Positions 35,101 through 48,644 of a DNA stretch of 64,000 bases are shown here, piece by piece. Source of the DNA: Acridotheres tristis (Eukaryota; Chordata; Aves; Passeriformes; Sturnidae); the NCBI GenBank assembly GCA_037013685.1, contig CM072899.1, forward strand, positions 4,444,479 through 4,508,478, given 5' to 3'. Within the stretch, counting starts at the first letter, position 1. Every line of letters starts with the position of its first letter. Position numbers and translations under genes: made by a program. The notes under the pieces are model-generated. The model ran no database searches. It was not told the origin of the DNA and was given only the letters and a program-made list of their open reading frames with translations.

Positions 35101-37474
35101 TGATATGAGGATAAGTTTGTGAGGGCAATTACCCATTATTGTTGAGTAGCTGAGTAGTCCCCTGAGCAAACTCATGCATAATTTGTTTGTTCATAAGATA
35201 CTGTAGAGCTGAGGCTGCAGTATCTTCTATGCCCCAGCTTATGGGAAAATGGAAGCTTTTTCCCTCTACTCTGCATTTCTTACCCTATTGTTTGAACTCT
35301 GATCATCCTTCTTGCCCCTCTATTATGGGCACCTTCACTGAATAGGAATCGCATATCAAGCAGGTGAAGGTCAGAAATACATCATATAAAAGGGGAAACA
35401 GTAAATTCCTTTTACAAGATTCATTATGATAATCATGTCCAAATACATTATTAGAAGCATTAAAGAAATCCTTTTCTAATTTATTTTTGTGCCTCTTACT
35501 ATCTGCATATCCCTGTTATCTAGGAGAAACAGTGTGGTCTGCAAAGTTGAGGTTACAAACGTGCAGTGGTCTTGGGATAGACAGGACTGGCTTGAGATAC
35601 AACTTCAATGTTAAACAATTTTCCACATTTTAAAAAATTCTAATCTTTCCTTACATGGTTTTCTCCTCTTACAGCTCTCTCTTCCTTTATCTGTGAGAGG
35701 ACTTGCCCTTTTCCTCAGGTAGCAGCATCCCTATTACCTCCTTCCCTGGAACACACTACAGCAGTGATTTCTTGCTTTACTGATCAGCTCTTGTGCAGCT
35801 TCACCCTGGAGAAGCCCCACAATTTAAATGTTGCTGTCTGCAGCCCTTCTTCTCTAAAGAGATGTACACATTTAACATCAGGCTGTCTGGGCAACGTGTT
35901 TTGTTATTAAAATTGCTGTAATAGGAATGTGAGCTTTTCAAAGTGATTCATAAGTGCACTAAGACAACTGTGTGCCTTCATTTGCAAGGGTTTTCCACCC
36001 ACCTTTTTTGTTTGTAAGCCAAGGCAGTTCTACCCTGTACCACAAGGAGGGAGGCAGGTTGATAAACAAGACATCTTAGAAGGAGATATAGGTATTTTTG
36101 TTGAGACATCAGTTTCTTACAGGATTTAACACTTTCTCTTACACAAACCCCACTTATTTTTGCACAAGGGCCACAAATTTTTTATCAGTAGCTGCTCAGA
36201 AGTTGAAAGCAGCACCAGAAACCAAACTATTTGGTGTTGCTGCCATGCCATATTTTGGAAACTTTTGCTTTAGGACATTTAAAGGGTTTCTACCAATGCT
36301 GCTACGACATGATATATAAGAACCATACCTACAATTCTCTGAGTACATTTCACTAATTGTGTAAAAGCAGAAAATTTAACACTAGGTTTATCCTTCTTTA
36401 GGAGCAGTACTAGACCAACACAAAGCAATGGACAATCACAGTGTTACATTTTCCTGTTTGGACAAAGCATTATCATTTACAATGAATTATATTTCTATTC
36501 CACCTGTACCAAGCACTTTTTTATCACGACAAATTCTTTGCTCTGAAAATAATAGTACAAACAGGAGAATGAAGAGTCAACATCCAGATGTCAGAATTAT
36601 ATATTTTCAAGTTGTTTTAAGATAGCTGATTGGACAAGATCCTAATTTCTTTATTAGATGCTTTATGTGCATTCCCTCCTGTTGGTAAAGTATATCAGAA
36701 TCTAGTTGAAGTATGATCATAGTATCTCTAATAGAATTTGGTTCAAGTCATACTACTTCAGTTTGGAAGAAATGCTGGACCAACAATGTTCATCTGTCCC
36801 CTTGCAGCTCTCCTTGAGGAATTCCAGCATAAAGCATTAGTCAAAGCAGTTCCCAAACTCACTCACACCTGAACAGAACGAGCTGAAAATTGAACAACTT
36901 AATTCCATACAAGACAGAGAAAAAAAATCCATGAAGTGCCCGAATTCAGTTACCAGCTTTTAACTTATGAAGATACACTAAGTATCCTCATTCTAGCTCC
37001 AGACAAAGGAAATACTCCAAGAAGTTCCAATGTAGGGCTCTCAGACTTGCTTTTGCTTGATGAAATTTCCCAATAAATACATTGGGGTTCCGGAGTGATG
37101 TAAATGACAAAGCCAGTCATTAATTTTGGTACAAACTTTGGATGAGCCCTCCAAGACTTTATGACACCTTCCTTCACACATGGAACTCTGCCACCAGAGC
37201 TTTTATCTCCTCTTTTGCTCTGGCTGGTGTTATTAGTACCAGAAATGCTGTTTGGATGGAAAGAGGAAATGGAGGTATAGCTAATTTCTTAAAAGGTGGG
37301 GCCATTAATCCTTTCAGAGGAATATTTGGATCTCAGGAATGTAGATCCTCTCAGGCTGGTGGCTCTCAGTTATAGATGAGCCTGAGCACACAATCTCTGA
37401 AGCCAGTTCCATCACCACACAGCCCTCGGGTGCAAGGTGAGGGGACAGGTTTTGTGAAAATAATTTTTAAAAGA
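29128..37474. other. non-coding sequence, mostly AT-rich
   Basis: No recognised gene. Short GC-rich patches occur at about 30.1-30.6 and 32.4-32.6 kb, and a purine-rich tract at 31541-31604. A few minus-strand frames at 33.3-33.7 and 36.97-37.36 kb have protein-like composition but no recognisable family. A possible conserved block lies at about 34.93-35.09 kb. Confidence 0.45.
31541..31604 (+). repeat. purine-rich tract
   Basis: About 64 bp of A and G (agaggagagaatggaagaga and similar) with only a few T interruptions. Low-complexity sequence. Confidence 0.7.
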
Positions 37475-37490
37475 TAAAATAAAATAAAAT
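37475..37490 (+). repeat. short AAAAT microsatellite
   Basis: About three units of AAAAT. A small simple repeat. Confidence 0.75.
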
Positions 37491-40400
37491 AGATCTTAAA
37501 AAATTATCCTGGGGATACATTAAGAACAGCCTTTACTGGACAAGACTTATCACCATAAATGGGGAGGGAATTGGTTAAGAAAATAGCAGATTGTAGAACC
37601 TGATATATATGAAAAGAGGTTTCAGGGGTGTGATTTCTTGGGTCAGGGCAGCCTGTCTGTGACCCAGAAGGAGATGCCCCTCCTCAGGTTGGCATCAGCT
37701 GACTATGAGCTGCCAATATCTAATGTCAGTGCAGCTATGGGTAGGAAAATAGTTACAAAAACACATTGGTTGTGGATAACAAGGCAACTTGTGCCAAGAA
37801 CTGAGACATCCATTGAGATCATGAGCAAAGAACAGGGAAGTGGTAGGACAACAAGGCCTTAAACAGATAATTAACTACTGAGAAAATGCAAATTTTTTTC
37901 CTCACCATCCTCTGGTGACCCTAAAAATTATTCTGCAAAGGGACCTGATCTTTTCTTAAAAAGAGAATCAGTCAAAGAGCTGTCTGCACTTTGTATTTCC
38001 CATATCCATGGATCTCCAAGGGTTTGTATTACTTGGGACAGCAAATGTACTGACAGAAGAACAGACTCTGAAATTCATTAGACCTTCCCTGTTCACTGTC
38101 CTGTCAGCTTTTCTTTTCATTCTCATAGAGTTTTAATTTAAACAAATAATGTACTCAACAGCCTGAAAATATACATGGTACTAATTACGATCATGTTAAG
38201 GTCTCTATAGGGGATTTTCACAGATCCCTCAGCATACAAATGGTTAAAAAAGGGAGTGACTATCTTTTCAAGGTCCTTAGCTGGCAGCTGGGACATGCAG
38301 TACAACAACTTAGCCCTAAATCATTATAAGTTACTTGAATTTTTAGTGTATTTTAGTGTAATCTTTACCATCCCAAGTCTTGAAACAGTGAAAGGAACAT
38401 GCTCCAAAAGATGTGATACAAAGAACTGCTGCTGGGGAGAAGAAAAGTGTTTAGATCACATCACTCAAACCATATCTAAGGACTAGAAATTTCTGTGCAA
38501 TAGCTCCAGTGGCTAAACAGCAACAGGAACAGCCTGACGTAAAAGATGTAGTACCTGAAAACTTGAAAGTAGTTCTTGGTGTCCAAGACAGTTCTATTCC
38601 TCAGCAAGAACTCATAAGAGCTGAGAAGACACTGGGGAATCACTTGGAAAATATGACTTGCAGTTAAGCCCTTGATCAATCAGTGTAGTGAAAGGAGCAG
38701 TATCACTCCTCGGAAGTTAATTAGACACTAAGAGTAATACTCTAGAAAGCTTTGAGAGCAGATTGTGTAAAGACAGCTCCCCATATAAATCATTACTATA
38801 CCTCAAGTCTGAATTTCCATTAATTATTAAAGCTTTCTAGGCAAGCTAAGCAGATATTTCAAGATGCATATTTCAGAAATTTCCACAGGTTAAAAATTAA
38901 GTACTGTCAAACAAGCTGGGCCAGGCAATGAGAGCCTCTGGAGCTCCCCACCCCAATGTACTCACGTCACTCATCCCATCTCTGAGGGATGTGTCAGGCT
39001 CCACTGTGCCACTGCCCCCTCCAGCCAATGCCTTTTGGGCTCTTTTCCCTGCATTTGGGCATCTCTGAGGATGTTCAGAACTGTTCTCTGGTTCTGCAGA
39101 GTGCTTTGGGTCAGCAGGGCTTTATATCACGGCACAAACGAAAGGAAAAGGGATGTGAAATAAAGGATTAGGAGGAGGACTGTGGAGAGCAGCTTGCGTG
39201 AAGAACCAAAGAGCCTGGCTAGATGCTAGCAATGAGGCTCTTCTCCTCTTTCTTACAATTTCTCTGTGATAGTTTCCTTGCTTTTGTGATGAGACATGGA
39301 AAAAAACAGATCTGGACCAAAGATGTAATTTGAACAAATCCTCCTGGCAAACTCAAATATTGAGAGAACTCAGACTAAGCTTATCCATGGCTCTTTTTTG
39401 GAGTTTAACTAGAAACAAACGTCCATTAAAATGCTCTCATTTGGGATGATGGCATTAAGTTCTAATTAAGCTTCCCAGTAAAGTATAGGAGCAGGGGTCT
39501 TGTTGCTGTTTTGACTTATATTTCCAGTATTTCCAGCTAAGACTAACAGAAACACAGCTTAACATGTCCTGAAATAGATCTGCATCCTATGTAAGTATCT
39601 CTTGTACTTCTGCAGTTAAATAAAAGAAGAAAATCAAGGGATTTTTAGTAATTGCAAATATGTGGGAATATAATCCTCCTTTTCTATTTGGTGTATATTT
39701 AAATTTTTTCATTAAATAAATGTTTATTTTATTTGTTAATTAAAAAATAAAACCAAGCCTATTTTTAAACTTACAAAATAGAAAAAGATTGGCGATAATA
39801 ATAATTGGAAAATATTCCAAGGATTTGGAGGGAATAGCTAGGTTTGGATTTGCATACAAAGCTTTCAATATGATGAAATGTACCCAAATAGTGTGTCGCA
39901 ATTTTTGATTATTCAAATCAAGATACTGCAATATTTTTGGACACTCTAGGCTTTGAACTGTTTATTTATTCATTTTCTTTCTTTACTGCGTTTTTCCCCT
40001 GAGAAACCTAACAACTGAAATACAGCAAGAGTGCAGAATATTTATTAGAGAATAGAGACACTTAACAGGATTGCAAAATTCCAAGTTCTCAAGAAGGAAA
40101 AAGCAGTAGGCATTAAAACAAAAGCTGCTGATACTGTACAACTTCTCACTTCTACAGATAAGACACATCTTCTGCTTTCAAGGAGAAGACTAAGCATAGC
40201 TGAATAAGTGTTAGAGTGCTTGTCATCCAAACTGCACAGCAGAAGGAGACCTTTGCAAAAATGCAGAAATCCTATGTTTTGCTACCCAGGAAATATATGA
40301 AAATAGAGTCAATGTTGGTTTAGCTAAGGACTAATGACTACTGAGGTAGCAAACTAGTTGTGAAAATAGAACAGCCATAGTGAATGGTTTGAAACACTGC

Positions 40401-41974
40401 AGGCAGTGACATCAACAGTATTTTCAGTTGTAGTTTTGACAAGGATAGGTGGTGCTTTACAAGAGATAAAGAGCTGCCTGGTCCCCATAAATCCATGGAT
40501 ACCTCTCTGGACAGAAAGATGCTGCCTAATGTGGGAACCATAGCTGAGAGAAATGTGCATACAGAGGCTGTGCTACCCTTGGGTGAAGAGGTGCTGTCCC
40601 CAATAAGGCAGAGGGTCTCCAGGACCTCACAGAACCACAGCTCTCTTCAAAGATTTTATTCACACTTGACAGAATTTTTTCAGAATGGTCACAGACCTCC
40701 TGCTTGCTCCTCACACTTCCAGCAAAGCAGGTTAAATATTTGAAAAGCTCTGAGAACCTCTCCTCAGACTTTCCACTGCAGGACAAGTTGTCTTGCACGA
40801 GTCCTTGTCTGAACCCAAGCTACAGCATGAAATAAGAATTAGCAGCTTCAATCATGTGATCACCTCATATGTTAATGAATGAGGGAGTAGAAATAAGGTT
40901 GCCTGAGCAACCTCACTTCTGGCATTTCTTAATATCAGTGTATTTGGCTAAGCAACAGGAATAATTTCCTTTTACTACCAAGGGGGTTTCTTGGACAAGT
41001 CTAGAGAGCACATTGCCTACTTACACTGCTGGGAGTGAGGATACAAAAATGTACATCTCACTGCCTCATCCCACTTTAGGCTCTGAGGTTGTCCAGAGGG
41101 CAAAGCAGCACATCCAAGTTCTGCCTGAACTCATCCCCAGGCAAGTTGTTCCCCAAAATAAAACACATTTCCACTCTGCTCTGCCCTTCCATGGTTTCTC
41201 TCACCAGGAACCAACTGAACCTCCAACAACTTTAACACATTGTTTTCAAGTTCAGGATGGAAAGTAATGCCATCTTCAAAACAGGGGAGAAAAAGAGCCT
41301 GTTTCAAATGCAAACATAAATTGGATGCTATTTTACCTGTGGGACACCTTCCTCCACCTTGTTTCAGCCTGTTCCATATTGAAAAGATTTTGATACTTAA
41401 AAATACAATACAACTAATACAATTCAACAAATAACTAATGTAATGATTATGTTTGAAGTATCATGGTACATAGATTCAGACAATTATCCCCTTTTATCTA
41501 CAGTCCATAGAATTTCACTTTTTTCCTGAAATGCCGTAGGATTTGAAAAGAAACTGTCCCAGTTTAGAATGACAGTGCTCCAAACTGTTCTTGTGTTTTC
41601 CATTAATTTTCAGTTGTATTGGTATTCTGTTCCAATTAGCCTCTGTTAGTGCTTCAAAGCTCCATCTTATCTGCAGATAACATCAAAGATGAGAGCTTCC
41701 AGTTTTAAATTTGGTTTGTAGTTATTTTAAAGATACAAAGACATAATTTGTGAATAGCTGATCAAATAGAATAAATACTTCTTTGTTTTGGCTCCAAAAG
41801 GGCCAGAAAACTACTTTTCTTTTTGAAGTTCAGTTTCATTTAGACATCACGCCTTATTTTCAGGGTTCTGAACTCTTGGAGCTCACATTTTCTTCAGTTG
41901 CAGTTGCATGTGCTCAGGCAGGAAACATATTTTCTCTTAAAAAAACCAAACTTTGAGACTCCACAGTTTACACC
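37491..41974. other. AT-rich non-coding sequence
   Basis: No exon, RNA gene or repeat family is recognised. Slightly GC-richer patch at 38.93-39.1 kb. Confidence 0.5.
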
Positions 41975-42118
41975 ATTCCATAAAACCATAGCATGGTTTG
42001 GGTTAGCAGAAGTCTTAAAGATCATCTGGTTCCAACCCCTCTTCCATGGCCTGGGACAACTTTCCTGAGACCAGGTTGCACAGAACCCCATCCAACCAGC
42101 CTTTAACACTTCCAGGCC
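41975..42118 (-). mobile_element. CR1 LINE fragment, 3' end, minus strand
   Basis: Read left to right it shows the reverse complement of a CR1 3' end: ccataaaaccatagcatggtttgggtt, then cttaaagatcatctggttccaaccc, cttccatggcctgggacaactttcc, gagaccaggttgcacagaaccccatccaacc, and acacttccagg. The 3' end is at the left. The fragment is 5' truncated, as usual for CR1, and carries substitutions and small changes such as gttagcag for the usual gttggaag. Confidence 0.88.
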
Positions 42119-43754
42119 AACTTTTCATTAATCCAAATCACAGATCTTTACAAAGAATCTCAAAGAAGCATAAGCAAGAAAGATTCCAGGTAACCCTCTT
42201 GACCCCCAACTTATTCTCTCCTTTAGGACAATCTCTTATTCTCTCCTGCCAGACCGGTTTCCCTCCATCTGGAAGGAAATATAATCATCCAGAAGGAGTT
42301 TGGCCTGAGTTTTCTTACACCCCAGGGAGAGCCCACCTAAGAGTTCACCAAGTTGCTGATTTGTCATTACTGCTGCCTTCTATGTGGTCTGATCAGGATT
42401 TAAACAAGCCAAACAAACCTAGCAAAAAAAAAAAAAAAAACTCATTTCAGTAGTGGTTAGCTAAGAAATAATAGTGCTGACTTCAAGACAACTACAACTA
42501 CAAATTCCTTTGACACCTTCCTGAAATAATGTAGAGATCTAATTTTGTCTTTTTCTTATAAGAGTAATTTAGATAAAACCCCTCCTTCTCAGCACCTCCG
42601 AGAAGCGACCACATTTCAACCACTGTTGGGAAGCAGCTTATTTAAAAGCATGAGGGGAAAACACTCAAGTCAGTTTTCTCTCTGTTTAAAAAGCACAGTG
42701 ATTTCACTGACATCTTTTCTGGGATAGTGCTGTTTAGGGAGCTGCTGTCAAGCTTTGCCAGTCAGCAGAGGAGTCCGTAAGTGCTCAGGTTCCTCTTTAT
42801 CAGAAAATACTTGCCACCAGCTTTTTACATTTGATGGAAGATGTAACAAATCACTCTTGTGCCTACCTGGCTCACAAATAATGTTAATGACAGTGTGATC
42901 TGCCTGTCAGTGCTCCCAGTTTGCACTTGCTGAACACAAGAGGGATTTTTCTCTGTGTCTCCGCATGGGTCATACTTATGCTCAAGAAGATGCCTCTTCA
43001 GTTTATCAGACCATAAAGAGTCAGAAATGAAAGATATTCATGGATTCCTGAAAGGGAATAAACTGTGGGGGCATATATGTAGTTTGGGAAGCACAGAGTT
43101 TCATTTCTGACCTACTCCAAGCACCTATATTGCAGAGGCAAGGGATTTCTACAGAAATCCTGCAAATGTCCTACCATCATCTGGTGGACCACAACAGGTC
43201 AGGGCTAACAAGCACTTTAGAGGATGAGAGTTCAAAATGTCCTTCACAAACCAGGAAAATAGTGTGAAGAAGATTAGGGTGAAATTCTGGAAGCACTGCT
43301 GCACAATCCTATGCTTAAGTAGGAGAAAACAGTAGCATTGAAAAGGAAAACAACTGTTTACATTGCTGTGCTGTGGAACAGAATCTGGGGAACAGCATGG
43401 ATCATAAACCAAACAGAAGTCAACAATTTCATGCTGTCATGAAAAAGACAAACACCACTCTGGGATGTGCAAACAGGAAGAAAGCATGTAAAATATCCCA
43501 GTAACCTCACTGCTCTATCCCACACAAACAAAGCCCTAGGAGGCATGTGGAATTCCACTCCTGGACACCTCATTACCAGAAAAGTGACACTCCAGCAAAA
43601 ACCATGACCACAGGCTAAAGAATGTGATCTAAATATAAGTATTGATAAAAACCGAGGGAACATATGATAAGATTCCTTCATCTGCTGTAAGGCTTGTTGC
43701 AAAGGGACAGGAAACTCAGATTTGCATGGGCATTTTAGAAAGGATAAGAGTTAT
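42119..43754. other. non-coding sequence with an A17 run
   Basis: Unique-looking sequence between two CR1 pieces. A 17-A run lies at 42424-42440, but no direct repeats flank it and no recognisable retrocopy precedes it, so I do not call a processed pseudogene. Confidence 0.45.
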
Positions 43755-43940
43755 GGGTTAAACCTACAGTGAAGGAAGAGTTAGGATGGACATCATGAGT
43801 ATGTGTTTGTTACCAGGATTGAAAAGCACTGGACTGCCTAGAAAGGGCATGTGGCTGAGTGTCTTCACTTCAAGGACAGCTTGTCTGAGCATTGGCAAGA
43901 CAATCCTGCATTGAGCTAAACAAGGAGGTGACTGCAAAAA
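43755..43940 (+). mobile_element. old, degraded CR1 LINE fragment
   Basis: Weak but ordered match to the CR1 3' region: gttaggatggacatcatgag (in place of ttaggttggacataaggaa), aagcactggactgcctagaaaggg, gtcttcacttcaaggacagc, tgtctgagcattggcaagacaatcctgcattgag, and aaggaggtgact (in place of aggggactggact). The 3' octamer end is lost. Ancient copy with approximate boundaries. Confidence 0.58.
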
Positions 43941-46900
43941 TATTCAGCTAGCAGTGTTGCAACAATCCAAGATATCCAGCTCCTAGACAGCAGTAAAGAA
44001 TTGTGTCAGTGAAGACATTACTTTCATTTTTTACCTGTTACACCTGTACACTCCTATAAAAGTTCTGTAACTGTGGTTGGTTGCACCCATGTGCCAGAGG
44101 CTACACCTCCATGAGATGGTCACAGTCCTGTCTCATTTATACCAGCACATACTGTGATGCAGCAGCAATTACTCAGCTTATTTTCCATCTCATCATAACA
44201 AGTCTGTCCCTGTATTTGCTGTAATGCCCAAGAAGGTTTCAATTATTTGTCTTTATTACAGAAGTCTTCTGCAGCAGGGATGGATCCCTCCAGGTCAAGG
44301 GACACAAGGGGCTTGTTTCACCTACTTCTCCAAATGCACCAAACTGAGCTTCTAAAATGTCAAATCACCCCATAACACACTATACACCCATGTTTTGAAA
44401 GCCTCTTGGGTTTAAGATACTTTCCACCCAAATGACAGGTCAAAGCAGGAGGATCTATAAAGACAGTACACACAGAGGTCATGAAGAACGTGGCCCATGA
44501 TGGGCAAAACACAGCACAGCATTGGAGGAATTCCTGCTACAGGCCAGGATGTACAGAGGCACACATAGCTTGTGTGTTACTACAAACTCATTATCAACTC
44601 TGGGCTTGGATTTTGACTGGCAGGAGAGAACATGGCCAGGCCATTACTGCATTCAGAGACCCTCTGCCAGCTTGGATGGGGCTTTCATGGCTCCAGGGCT
44701 AGTGACTGGGTCTCTCTGCCTTCCCCATCCCAGCACCACACTCATCCTCAAATTTATTTCACAGTGGAGTTTCATCCTTCCTTACTGGCAGTGTCCCAAT
44801 TGTCACTTTTTCACACAGACACCGAGTAACCTCCCTGCCCCACGGACAATGAAAGATGTGCAGTCTCTCTCTTTCCTTTACTACTCAGTGGAAATATGGA
44901 TCACTCTTAATTTCACTTGTTTGGGCTTTCTCCATGAGTGACCTCTACACTAACCTGCCTTTGCAATCCTTTTCAAAGTTTTAGTCCATCCTCCAGCCTA
45001 AACACATTCCCAGACTTCCACTGACCTAAAGTGGCACCGAGTGGAAAAGTGAAATAAAGCCCTGTGTCTCCTCTTGCAGGACGCAGAATTATTGAAAAAT
45101 TACCTGGAGCGTCTACAAGGCAGAGTGATGAGGAGTAAAATCCTGTCTTTGTACTGCTCAGGGTCTCTGCAGCATATAGATCATTTGTCAGTGCCAGTTT
45201 GAGGTAGTCTCTCTAAACAGCCTGTTTTGCATTTGAAGCACTCACAGGACATGATGGTTCGGCTACAAAACCATGCATTTTACATGAAATCACCAGGATA
45301 ATTTGGCTGTATATCGTGTTCCCACAACTTAATATTCTACCTACAGATGCGTGATCAAGAAGAGATTCCTTAACTTTGACAGGGCACATCACATTATACT
45401 CACTTTATTATTGGAAATGATCACCCCAGGGTGCAAAAGGGAGTAAAGACATAGTTTCATCATACCTTTTTTTTTAATAAACCACATTTACTGCAGTGTG
45501 GGGTATTCCAAAGCTACAGAGCGCCACTTGCCAGTGGACAAGTGGCTATATTTTACCTGGATTGTGCAAGAAAGAAGTAACTGCTTAATTTAATGCTGAG
45601 CTGTGTAAAATTCACGCTGGAAAATTCAACTTTTAGGCACACAGTTCATATCCTCCAGTAAAAAGTAATTTTAGGTGGTGATATTAAACATTTTAAATGC
45701 CATACTCATAGATGTAACCAAAAACTATGGCTACACATCCTCCCTTGTACTCAGGACCCAGGACTGGACAGTTTTGATGCTTGCTAGAACCAACAGTGAG
45801 ATTTTTCCTCTGCTTTGATGGTTGTTACAACCAATTAAAGTTTCCTATTCTCCAACTCTGCAAAGACTTGACTGCAATCCCAGTTGAGCAGACCAGAAAA
45901 ATATACTCTTGAATCTCAACAAGCACTTGATACAGTACATTTATCTGGGAACTGATTGATACCACATCTATTTTGGCATTATGATTTTTATTTTTAATCC
46001 TCCATTTAAATACCCTATTTCACAACCAGGAAGGAAAATGAACATGGGATGGCCCATAGATATTTAGTAGCTATAAAATAAAACCTATAAAATAAAAGTG
46101 AAATGAATTATCAAACCATAAACTAAAGTTCGGTGTTTAAAATGGGCCAGGGCTTTAAAAATTCAATTACAGCTTTAACAGAAACAAGTTTACTCAATAT
46201 TTTAATAACCTTCTCTCATAATGTTTTTTTTCTTCCTTTGCAAAGCCTGGCATTACTGAGGATGTATGGCAAGGTTGCCTTTCCTCTAACTACTTTAAGA
46301 TTGATTAGGAAACAGAAATATTGATGCATTTATCCAAAATAACTTAATTAAATGAAGCAAAAAATAGCAGAGGAACATGTCTCAGTAGAAAACTGGAGCT
46401 GATCAAGATTATGAAAGGTTACATTTAATATTCCTGGACTGAAAACATTAGGACCATTAATTGAATATCAGTAATGGAGAATACAAAGATTAAGAAAGTT
46501 ATTTAATGTTTTCTTAACTCACTGGTGGGTTATTTCATGTTCAGTAACTTCTGTAGGTTTACAAGCTACCAACACTTGGGAGTCCTGCAGGGCAGCTCAG
46601 GACAGGTGAAGAGAGCATCTCAGAACACCAGTCTGCATTACCTTTGTTGGAGCTCAGATACAAAGGTACAAAACCCCATGAAAAGGCAGGTGTGTGTTTG
46701 GTGTTGTCAGATTGGTGTTTGTCATGGTTTGGGGGATACCTTCAGCAACGGGCTGCCTTCAACCACCTCTGGCTGCTCACACAACTGGAGCTGAGCCCAG
46801 GCTCAATCCTGGCTCCTGCTGGCCTCAAAGAGAGTTTAAGTGACAAATCCCCTGAAGGACAAGACTTCAGGAGCTGTTATCTCAAGCCACAGCAGTTTTC

Positions 46901-48387
46901 AGGTCTGTGGTTTTAGAAGGGCTTTCTCCTCATCTGTTTTACTTTCTTTGGGAAAGGCATTAGGATTTTGACAAAACCTCTAGAAAAACAGAGAGGATGT
47001 GCCAGATGAACTAGAGAACTTTCATTCTAGTTTAGTTTGGAAATCACCCGTATCTTTATTTTAAACAGTGGCTTCTGAAATGCAGAGTAGCACCAGATCC
47101 AAGTCACAATCAGAGAAGTTCAGACTGCTGTATGGAGCCCAGGTGATTTTATTAGGACCCACCAGGAGCTCCACAGCCTGACAAATCCAGCTGAAGAACC
47201 AGCACCACTGATGAATTTAAAACACTGCAGATGAAACAACATGGAAAAATAAGTGTTTCTGGGAGAATGAGTAACTGCAATTGAAGATACATGATTCTCA
47301 AAGCTGATTCCAAGGAGAATGGAACAAAGACCTTAAAATACTACCCTCAGAGTTCCCCCCTCCACTATGGTTGCAATTGTTTCTGAAGTACCCTGCTTAA
47401 AATAGGTTTTCAAACCATGCAAGACTAATCATTGCAATTTGGAGAGGTAAGTAGGCACTTAGCATGCAGTTCACAATTAGCTAAAGATGGTAGAAGAATC
47501 TCAGTCAGGTTGGCACAGCAGATTTAAAAAAAAGAAAGAAAATATTTTTTTTCTAGCAAGAATGACATGTGATGGGAGAATACAGGAAGATAATTGTCAT
47601 AACAAAGGGAATATGTCATTATTTATTGGCCACACTTAAGCACTGGAATCCTGGATTATAGTATCTGGTGACAAATGCTACTTTAAATTTTGTAAATATC
47701 ACTTAAAAAGTATGATAAATGAGTAATTCTGCACCTACTCCTCAACCAACCCTTTCAACATTCAGTTCTGGGAAGCAGAGCAAATTTTTTGTCTTATGTG
47801 AAAAGACAAAATGCCCGAGCACCCTAAAATCTTTTTCTCCTTAGGCTTCACCCTACTCCTACCATCATTAGAGCAATATTTCCGGTAACTATGGCAAGAG
47901 AATTTTTAAAACCAAGTAACAAACTGAACTTTGTATTTCCTTCAAGGTATGGCATAGCCCACCCAGGTGGTCCCCTGTCCCCAGCAGGGAGCACTCAGCC
48001 CCGTGGCACTGGAGGGAAGGGCTGAGCTGCCCTTCACCCTCCTGAGCTGGGGAGGGTCACAGCACTCAGCTCCCCACGGGCTGAGACCATTTCTTTGCCA
48101 AAGTGCCAGCTGTAAATAGATATTTAGTGCCCAATTTCTATATCCTTCAGTATCTTAACTTATATTTAGCCAAAACCATGACACATTTATCTGATTTGTT
48201 GCTATTAATTTCCTGGTTCCCTTTCTATTTTCTACCTCCTCTCACAGATTCACTGGGTTATGAACTGCAGTAATAACATTTCCAAACCATTTTTTTTTCC
48301 TATTTGAAAAGCTTCTGATTTTTTTTATATCACTCCACTGGTGCTGGGATACTCATTACCCTCTTCCTTCCTTACCCTCCCCAGCTC
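43941..48387. other. non-coding sequence upstream of the predicted gene start
   Basis: AT-rich, with GC-richer patches at about 46.56-46.9 kb and 47.96-48.09 kb. One strong acceptor-like site (tctcctcttgcag, ending 45079) is followed by 40 open codons but no good donor. No repeat family is recognised. Confidence 0.45.
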
Positions 48388-48393
48388 TATAAG
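48388..48393 (+). promoter_or_regulatory. TATA-like element (TATAAG) of a candidate promoter
   Basis: TATAAG in gctctataagtgcatac, preceded by a C/T-rich stretch (cttccttccttaccctccccag). A start site would be expected about 30 bp downstream, near 48420, just before the GC-rich candidate first exon. This is the only TATA-like element placed sensibly against the predicted exon. It is inferred, since TATA-like strings are common by chance. Confidence 0.3.
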
Positions 48394-48419
48394 TGCATAC
48401 AAACAACACCAGGGGGGTG

Positions 48420-48644
48420 GAAAAAAAAAAAAACCTCCCAAACCCTCAGCAGTAAGTTGGCTGATGCTGGCAGCAAGACAAATCTGGCACCACACAGCAG
48501 GCAGGCAGAGAGTGCACTGCTCATCCTTTCGGTTTGCTGGTGTGTGGGAATGCTGGACACCAACAGCCAGCCAGGGATCCGGCCAAAATCTCCTCTGCTC
48601 GGCGCCTGAACCCTGCTGCTCTCTGCCCCGGCCGGGACATACAG
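48420..48644 (+). other. candidate non-coding first exon (5' UTR)
   Basis: The segment is locally GC- and CpG-richer (ctcggcgcc, ccccggccggg) and ends in ACATACAG|gtaaaaatag, a usable 5' splice site. Splicing to the acceptor at 49331 would give a 687-bp intron. The frame of the predicted start codon is open back to about 48465 with no upstream in-frame ATG, so the exon would be 5' UTR. Two out-of-frame ATGs (48464 and 48550) would form upstream reading frames if included; the first would overlap the start codon, so the true start site may lie to the right of 48466. The start coordinate is a guess. Confidence 0.42.

Noticed and set aside
42121..42440. Possible processed pseudogene ending in an A17 run
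   Set aside because: No target-site duplication and no recognisable coding sequence before the A-run.
44481..44941. 139-codon + strand frame near 44.5 kb
   Set aside because: No good acceptor/donor pair around it and no family signature; overlapping frames are open as well.
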